Shown here piece by piece: positions 59,302-64,000 of a stretch of DNA of 64,000 bases. Each line of letters begins with the position of its first letter. Positions within the stretch are counted from its first letter, which is position 1. The translations under genes and the position numbers were made by a program. Below the pieces are notes generated by a model. It ran no database searches and was not told the DNA's origin. It was given only the letters and a program-made list of their open reading frames with translations. Source of the stretch: Adhaeribacter soli (GTDB lineage: Bacteria; Bacteroidota; Bacteroidia; Cytophagales; Hymenobacteraceae); assembly GCF_008727925.1 (NCBI RefSeq), contig NZ_VTWT01000002.1, positions 310,001 through 374,000 on the forward strand. Direction: 5' to 3'.

Positions 59302-59336
59302 AAAAAGCCGGCCTGTTGATTACAGGCCGGCTTTTT
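59302..59336. terminator. Bidirectional terminator after the SusCD operon
   Basis: Stem of 15 bp, AAAAAGCCGGCCTGT with ACAGGCCGGCTTTTT, around TGATT. It has T-runs on both strands and serves both the lipoprotein gene and the convergent SDR gene. Confidence 0.93.
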
Positions 59337-59338
59337 CT

Positions 59339-60064
59339 TTACAACTCATCAATCCGGCAAACCACCTTCAAGTTTCCCGGCGGCAATTTCAATAGTTTTT
59401 TCAGCTTTTTAGCTACCGTTTCCGGACTGGCCAAACTACCGGAAGCTTTGTAATCTTTAAACTTACTCACCTGGCTGAATTGTGCTGATGGCGTTTCCCT
59501 GATCTGAGCCTGCATTTGGGTATCTACAATGCCGGGAGCAAGCGAGAAAACCCGGACGCCGGAATTTAGCAGGTTCTGCTCCAGCTGCACGGATTCGGAA
59601 AACAGATCCAGTGCGGCTTTGGAGGCACAGTAGGAAGCCCAGCCATCCATGGGGTATTTACCAGCGCCGGAACTGATGTTCAGGATTATTTTTTCGGCTT
59701 TAACCTCCCGGTAAGTGTGCAGAAAAGCATTCATTAAAATAGCCGGGGCGGTTACATTTACCGAGAACACGTAATTAAAATCTTCGTTTTGCTTCTCCCC
59801 TACGTAGCCGATTTCACCCAGTACGCCGGCATTGTTTACCAGCACCAATTTATCTGCATCCTGAACTTGCTGGAAAATTTCCGGCAAGTGGGTTAGCAGG
59901 TTTTGCGTTTCGCTTAAGTCCATGTTCAGGTGGCGGTAGCGCGGATGATTGATGGTCTGGTGTCTGGAGATGCCAGTTACAAATGCTTCCTCGTTTTCGA
60001 GCAAGGCTTCTGCTAAGGCTTTCCCGATTCCTTTGCCGGTGCCGGTGATAAAGTAGTATTCCAT
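59339..60064 (-). CDS. Short-chain dehydrogenase/reductase
   Basis: 241 residues. The classical SDR layout is present: cofactor motif TGTGKGIGKALAEAL (about residues 6-21, a TGxxxGIG form), NNAGVLGEIG, the catalytic Ser in ILNISSGAGKYP and YCASK (Tyr and Lys four apart). The C-terminal segment FSLAPGIVDTQMQAQIRE is usual. Such members reduce carbonyl or sepiapterin-like substrates with NADPH; the exact substrate is open. It is a lone gene between two terminators. Confidence 0.88.
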   Translation of the reverse strand: MEYYFITGTGKGIGKALAEALLENEEAFVTGISRHQTINHPRYRHLNMDLSETQNLLTHLPEIFQQVQDADKLVLVNNAGVLGEIGYVGEKQNEDFNYVFSVNVTAPAILMNAFLHTYREVKAEKIILNISSGAGKYPMDGWASYCASKAALDLFSESVQLEQNLLNSGVRVFSLAPGIVDTQMQAQIRETPSAQFSQVSKFKDYKASGSLASPETVAKKLKKLLKLPPGNLKVVCRIDEL

Positions 60065-60180
60065 AGTTTGCTTGATTACGTGAATGAGAGAATTAATGCA
60101 TGCTTAAGATTCACGGCTTTTTGAGCATTTCCCCTACCGTTTTTTGCAAGTGTTTTTGAAATGTTGTCGCAATGCCATGG

Positions 60181-60208
60181 GGACAGGTCAAGCCCTGTCC
60201 GTACAGGG
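60181..60208. repeat. Two overlapping, mutually exclusive hairpins
   Basis: GGACAGG...CCTGTCC (60181-60200) and CCCTGT-CCGT-ACAGGG (60193-60208) share the CCCTGT strand, so only one can form at a time. They lie in the 247-base gap between hslU and the SDR gene; their role is unknown. Confidence 0.55.
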
Positions 60209-60253
60209 AATCCTCTTTATCAGTATAAAATCCTTGAAATCGTGTTCAAATAA

Positions 60254-60287
60254 AAAACCTTAACTACTCAAAAGCAGTTAAGGTTTT
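60254..60287 (-). terminator. Terminator of hslU
   Basis: Stem AAAACCTTAACT with AGTTAAGGTTTT around a 10-base loop. On the minus strand TTTTTT follows. It lies 25 bases after the hslU stop. Confidence 0.85.
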
Positions 60288-60311
60288 CCGTTTAAAAAGA
60301 TAGCGATTCTT

Positions 60312-61718
60312 TTACAGAATATACTGGCTCAGGTCGCGGTTTTTCACCATGTCGCTCAGGCGCTCTTCTACCATTTCTTTGGTAACGGCAATGTGGGCGT
60401 TGGCGCCGATCTTGTCCGGCACGTCGAAAAGGAAATCGTTTAGCAGGCGGCTCATGACGGTGTGCAGACGGCGGGCGCCGATGTTCTCTACTTCTGCATT
60501 CACTTCAAAAGCGATCTCGGCTATTTTCTCCAACGCTTCGTCGTTGAAAGTCAAGGTTACGTTTTCCGCTTTTAATAAGGCTTCGTATTGCTTGGTTAAC
60601 GCGTTTTTCGGGAATTTCAGGATCTGGTAGAAATCGTCTTTGGTAAGGCTGTTTAGTTCTACCCGGATCGGGAAACGGCCCTGCAATTCCGGGATCAGGT
60701 CGGAAGGTTTGGCTACGTGGAACGCACCGGCGGCAATAAAGAGGATGTGGTCGGTATTGATCACGCCGTACTTGGTGTTTACCGAGCTTCCTTCCACAAT
60801 CGGCAGCAGGTCGCGCTGCACGCCTTCGCGGCTTACGTCCGGACCACCACCGCCGCCTTTGCTGGCTGCACTGGCAACTTTGTCGATTTCATCGATAAAG
60901 ATAACCCCGGCATTTTCCGCTTTTTTAATGGCTTCTTCCTTTACTTCATCCATGTCGATGAGTTTGGCGGCTTCCTCGTCCAGCAGAATTTTGCGGGCTT
61001 CGGCAATGGTTACTTTCCGCTTTTTGCTTTTCTTCGGCAGCATGCCCCCTATCATTTCCTGAATGTTCATCATGGAAACGTCGTCCATGCCCGGAGCCAT
61101 TACGCCAATGCCCGGCGCGGCACTTTGCGAAACTTTAATTTCAATTTTACGCTCGTCCAGTTCCCCGTTGCGGATCATGAGGCGGAATTTCTCGCGGGTG
61201 CGTTCGTTCAGTTCCTGATCGGTTTCGGGTTCTTTTTCTTCGTTATTCTGATAGCCCAGCGTAGAAGAAACGCGGTTGTTTGGCTGGCTTACCGGCGGAA
61301 TTAAAGCATCGAGAATGATGTCTTCCACGGCTTGGGCGGCCTGCTGTTTTACTTCTTCTTTCTTTTTTATCCGTACCATATTTACCGACTGTTCCACCAG
61401 ATCGCGCACCATGCTTTCCACGTCGCGGCCTACGTAACCTACTTCGGTAAATTTAGAGGCTTCTACTTTGGTGAACGGAGCATCGGCAATGCTAGCCAGG
61501 CGGCGGGCAATTTCGGTTTTACCCACCCCGGTAGCGCCGATCATCAGAATATTGTTCGGCACGATCTCTTTCTGCATTTCCAGCGGCGCGTGCATCCGGC
61601 GCCAGCGGTTACGCAAGGCAATGGCTACGTTGCGTTTGGCATCGTGCTGCCCGATAATGTATTTATCCAGTTCGGCCACAATCTGGGCCGGCGTTAAATA
61701 TTGGCTTGAATCGATCAT
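60312..61718 (-). CDS. hslU: ATP-dependent protease ATPase subunit HslU
   Basis: 468 residues. HslU unfolds substrates and feeds them to the HslV peptidase in the cytoplasm. It starts MIDSSQYLTPAQIVAELDKYIIGQHDAKRNVAIALRNRWRR. Walker A is GATGVGKTE (61-69), followed by YVGRDVESMVRDLV (the central pore loop GYVG), a long intermediate domain, Walker B VIFIDEIDKV, and the typical C-terminal ending SQYIL that docks into HslV. The ATG at 61718 lies next to AT-rich repeats. hslV is not in the window. Confidence 0.95.
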   Translation of the reverse strand: MIDSSQYLTPAQIVAELDKYIIGQHDAKRNVAIALRNRWRRMHAPLEMQKEIVPNNILMIGATGVGKTEIARRLASIADAPFTKVEASKFTEVGYVGRDVESMVRDLVEQSVNMVRIKKKEEVKQQAAQAVEDIILDALIPPVSQPNNRVSSTLGYQNNEEKEPETDQELNERTREKFRLMIRNGELDERKIEIKVSQSAAPGIGVMAPGMDDVSMMNIQEMIGGMLPKKSKKRKVTIAEARKILLDEEAAKLIDMDEVKEEAIKKAENAGVIFIDEIDKVASAASKGGGGGPDVSREGVQRDLLPIVEGSSVNTKYGVINTDHILFIAAGAFHVAKPSDLIPELQGRFPIRVELNSLTKDDFYQILKFPKNALTKQYEALLKAENVTLTFNDEALEKIAEIAFEVNAEVENIGARRLHTVMSRLLNDFLFDVPDKIGANAHIAVTKEMVEERLSDMVKNRDLSQYIL

Positions 61719-61719
61719 T

Positions 61720-61875
61720 AATTAAATTGTTAATTGCTGATTGTTAATTGCTGCTTGTTTGGATTTAGAAAATTGAAACCTGAATTGATTTTAGAAGAAA
61801 ATGCTATCATTTTTACCTATAAAACCCGATTCATAATTAATTAATCAATTAACAATCAGCAATTAACAATTAAGC
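61720..61875. repeat. Mirrored TTAATTGCTGATTG repeats between hslU and porQ
   Basis: AATTGTTAATTGCTGATTG units at 61726-61758 are mirrored by CAATTAACAATCAGCAATTAAC at 61846-61872. This is the same repeat type as at 2172-2225 and 23740-23966. It covers the whole intergenic gap except for about 85 AT-rich bases in the middle. Confidence 0.6.
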
Positions 61876-61878
61876 TAT

Positions 61879-62952
61879 TTATTTGTTAAAGTCAGGGGCC
61901 GGACGTTCGCTGCTTTTATTTTTCTTCTTCAGCAAACCTTCCAGCGTGGTACTTACGGTAAAATAATTACTGGCGCCCGAAACGTGGTAATAAGCCCGGG
62001 TATAATCCAGTTCGAATTTCTTGATCCGGATCATGGCCCCGAACGACATTCCGGCGCCGCCGGCTTTGGTTTCGGTGCGCAGTTCGCGGCGCTGCAGGTG
62101 GTTATACCCAAAGCGGAGGTTAAAGTTTTTGCTCAGAATAAATTCGCCGCCCACTACAAAATGTCGCGCTAACTTGTCGCCAAACGTCTTCTTCGGTTTA
62201 ATTTCCTTGTTGAATTCATCGAGCTTGCCGGTTGCCGTGGTATCGAGGTAAACAATATCGAATTTATGCAGGTGGTGCGCGGTAAGGGAGAATTTCAGCG
62301 GCATGTGCGCCAGTTTATAGCTCATCCCAACTTGCGCATCGAAAGGCATTGGTTCGCGGTTTCCGTTATAGGTTTTCAGCTGATAACCGATATTCTTCAG
62401 GGCCAGGCCAACCGTAAAATCCTGCTCCGGATGCTGAAAAATACCGCCCACATCTACCAGTGCCCCTACCGCTTTGTACTCCGCAATGCGGGAAACGCCC
62501 AGCTTCGCGGTAGCGCCCAGGGTGAAATGGTCGATGGATTGTGCGTGTGTCAGGTTTACGGTATAGTCGGCCACCGAAAAAGTGCCCTGCTCCTGCCCGG
62601 TGGCATCGCGCTGTACAAAGTCGCCGTAGTTCACGTACTGAATGCCGGCTGCCCAGTGCGCCCCTTTTTTATTCGGTAAGCTGAAGGTAAGGCCGTTTTG
62701 CTTGATGTCGCTCAGGAAGCCGGTATGCGTAAAGGAAAGCTGGTAATCCGATTCCGGGTTCAGTAAGGCCGGATTTGAATACAGCATGTTTACGTCGTGG
62801 CTCCGCGAGGATACGTTTATCCCCCCCAGGCCGGCCGTTTTTGCCCCGACCGGCAGGTTCAGGAAACCAAAGCTCCGCTGACCGCCGATCTGGGCAGAAA
62901 CCGTATGGCTGAGGGCAAAAAAAGTACAAAAGGCGTAAAAGATCTTCCGCAT
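61879..62952 (-). CDS. porQ: Type IX secretion system protein PorQ
   Basis: 357 residues. Signal peptide MRKIFYAFCTFFALSHTVSAQ, then an outer membrane beta-barrel of the PorV/PorQ (FadL-like) kind: QRSFGFLNLPVGAKTAGLGGINVSSRSHDVNMLYSNPALLN and the repeated amphipathic strands. PorQ is a part of the type IX export machinery attached to the surface-modification complex. It fits the two CHU_C-tagged cargo proteins encoded at 24444-30388, though other T9SS genes are not in the window. Start at ATG 62952. Confidence 0.88.
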   Translation of the reverse strand: MRKIFYAFCTFFALSHTVSAQIGGQRSFGFLNLPVGAKTAGLGGINVSSRSHDVNMLYSNPALLNPESDYQLSFTHTGFLSDIKQNGLTFSLPNKKGAHWAAGIQYVNYGDFVQRDATGQEQGTFSVADYTVNLTHAQSIDHFTLGATAKLGVSRIAEYKAVGALVDVGGIFQHPEQDFTVGLALKNIGYQLKTYNGNREPMPFDAQVGMSYKLAHMPLKFSLTAHHLHKFDIVYLDTTATGKLDEFNKEIKPKKTFGDKLARHFVVGGEFILSKNFNLRFGYNHLQRRELRTETKAGGAGMSFGAMIRIKKFELDYTRAYYHVSGASNYFTVSTTLEGLLKKKNKSSERPAPDFNK

Positions 62953-63005
62953 AAAACACCAAATAAAAGGCTACCTGCCAAATGCTACACGCACGAAATC
63001 CGGTT

Positions 63006-64000
63006 TTATTGTTCCAACGCGCCGGCCAAAGACGCTTCTTTCGTTAATTCAAGTTTCAGCGGCTTTTTAACCTGCTCCGGAAGCAACGCAAACTGAATTA
63101 CATCGTCTACCGAATCTACGTAATGGATGCGCACATCTTTCAGGTACACGGCCGGGATCTCGGAAATATCCTTTCTGTTTTTGGTGCACAGAATAATATC
63201 GGTAATACCGGCGCGTTTGGCTGCCAGAATTTTCTCCTTGATGCCGCCCACCGGAAGCACTTTTCCGCGAAGCGTAATTTCACCCGTCATCGCCATTTTC
63301 GGCCGCACTTTACGTTGCGTGAAAATAGAGGCAATGGAGGTGAAAATAGCTATACCCGCCGAAGGACCGTCTTTCGGAACGGCGCCTTCCGGGAAGTGAA
63401 TGTGCAGGTCGTACTGGTCGAACAAACGGTAGTCGATGTCCAGCAGTTCGGCGTGCGCTTTCAGGTAAGAAAGGGCCGTAATAGCCGATTCTTTCATCAC
63501 GTCGCCCAGCTGGCCGGAAAGCGTAAGCTTGCCTTTGCCCCGGCTCAGGATCGATTCGATGAACAAAATATCGCCGCCCACAGAAGTCCAGGCCAAGCCG
63601 GTAACTACCCCGGCGGTATCGCTTTCCTGATAAATTTCCTTATCGAACGGTTCCGGCCCAAGGATCTTCACCACATCTTTCGCATCCAGGGTATGGTTAT
63701 ATTCATCTTCCATAGCCTTCGCCTTGGCAATGTTCCGTACCAGCGCGCCGATCTTGCGTTCCAGACTTCTTACGCCGGATTCGCGGGTATAATCGTCGAT
63801 CACTTTTTGTAGCGCGGAGGTAGTGATTTTTACGTCTTTTTCCTCCAGACCATGCTCTGATTTTTGCTTTGGCACCAGGTGACGTTTAGCAATTTCAGTC
63901 TTTTCTTCCAGCGTGTAACCGGTAATATCAATGATCTCCATCCGGTCGCGCAAAGCAGGCTGAATGGTATCTAATGCGTTCGCGGTAGCAATGAAAAGCA
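63006..64000 (-). CDS. lon: ATP-dependent protease Lon, C-terminal part (runs off the window)
   Basis: The gene continues beyond 64000; the in-frame part begins LFIATANALDTIQPALRDRMEIIDITGYTLEEKTEIAKRHLVPKQ, the end of the AAA+ domain with its sensor region. The substrate-recognition helices (ALQKVIDDYTRESGVRSLERKIGALVRNIAKA) and protease domain follow, with catalytic Ser in PKDGPSAGI and Lys in VGGIKEKILAAKRAGI. The last residues after VDDVIQFALLP are a short lineage-specific tail. Lon degrades damaged and regulatory proteins in the cytoplasm. Confidence 0.96.
   Translation of the reverse strand, partial: LFIATANALDTIQPALRDRMEIIDITGYTLEEKTEIAKRHLVPKQKSEHGLEEKDVKITTSALQKVIDDYTRESGVRSLERKIGALVRNIAKAKAMEDEYNHTLDAKDVVKILGPEPFDKEIYQESDTAGVVTGLAWTSVGGDILFIESILSRGKGKLTLSGQLGDVMKESAITALSYLKAHAELLDIDYRLFDQYDLHIHFPEGAVPKDGPSAGIAIFTSIASIFTQRKVRPKMAMTGEITLRGKVLPVGGIKEKILAAKRAGITDIILCTKNRKDISEIPAVYLKDVRIHYVDSVDDVIQFALLPEQVKKPLKLELTKEASLAGALEQ

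Noticed and set aside
1-64000. tRNA or rRNA genes
   Set aside because: I scanned the intergenic gaps for T-loop GTTCGAATC-type and rRNA-like sequence and found none; a covariance search would settle this.

Overview
The window looks like a chromosomal segment of a Bacteroidota bacterium, most likely a Cytophagales or Hymenobacteraceae-type organism. Supporting signs are a SusC/SusD pair with two trailing lipoproteins, two secreted proteins with the gliding-associated (CHU_C, type IX secretion) C-terminal domain, a PorQ-type secretion protein, a FadL porin next to an SGNH-like lipoprotein, DUF3857-transglutaminase proteins, and several start-proximal TAnnTTTG promoter boxes. Taxonomy is inferred from gene families only. 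No rRNA, tRNA, CRISPR array or transposase was seen.

Layout. 1-3523: tail of an unknown gene, a SpoIIAA-like protein, then a minus-strand AAA+ ATPase and its VWA partner. 4194-5174: an acyl-ACP desaturase. 5354-12244: a surface-glycan region with two tandem GT-C glycosyltransferases (+), then a GT2 transferase, a Wzx-type flippase and a FemAB/GNAT-like protein (-). 12378-18675: YigZ, CorA, a large DUF3352-like/propeller protein, and two overlapping small lipoproteins. 19013-24297: FadL, an SGNH-like lipoprotein that has lost its catalytic residues, a further GT-C protein, Dtd and MazG. 24444-30388: two paralogous T9SS-sorted adhesin-like proteins. 30910-33874: ComB, GcvT, a TetR-like protein. 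33986-37279: sensor kinase, response regulator, cation/proton antiporter. 37736-41507: ankyrin lipoprotein, RNase HII, Nudix hydrolase, PlsC, GatC. 41616-47277: a large membrane/TPR protein, an ABC ATPase, cobalamin adenosyltransferase, IlvE. 47458-51386: two DUF3857/transglutaminase proteins lying between two copies of the ilvE 3' end. 51941-53018: prfB with its +1 programmed frameshift. 53409-59281: SusC/SusD locus. 59339-64000: SDR, HslU, PorQ and the C-terminal part of Lon.

How genes work together. Nutrient uptake: SusC/D with lipoproteins, FadL. Envelope and surface: GT-C/GT2/flippase cluster, PlsC, desaturase, T9SS cargo and PorQ. Signalling: the kinase and Rcp1-like regulator form a pair. 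Proteostasis and translation: HslU, Lon, PrfB, GatC, Dtd.

The most unusual signal is not a gene. Many intergenic gaps carry compact hairpins or long inverted repeats that fall into families. Within a family the loop or core is fixed, while the stem changes on both sides so that pairing is kept: GACA-N4-TGTC; TTTGTAA; GATC-N4-GATC-like; GCTAAAG; GACGTAATATATTACGTC; and GTCATYCYGAGCG-bounded long repeats. The second notable signal is the approximately 130-bp duplication of the ilvE tail, which brackets the transglutaminase pair like the ends of an integrated segment.
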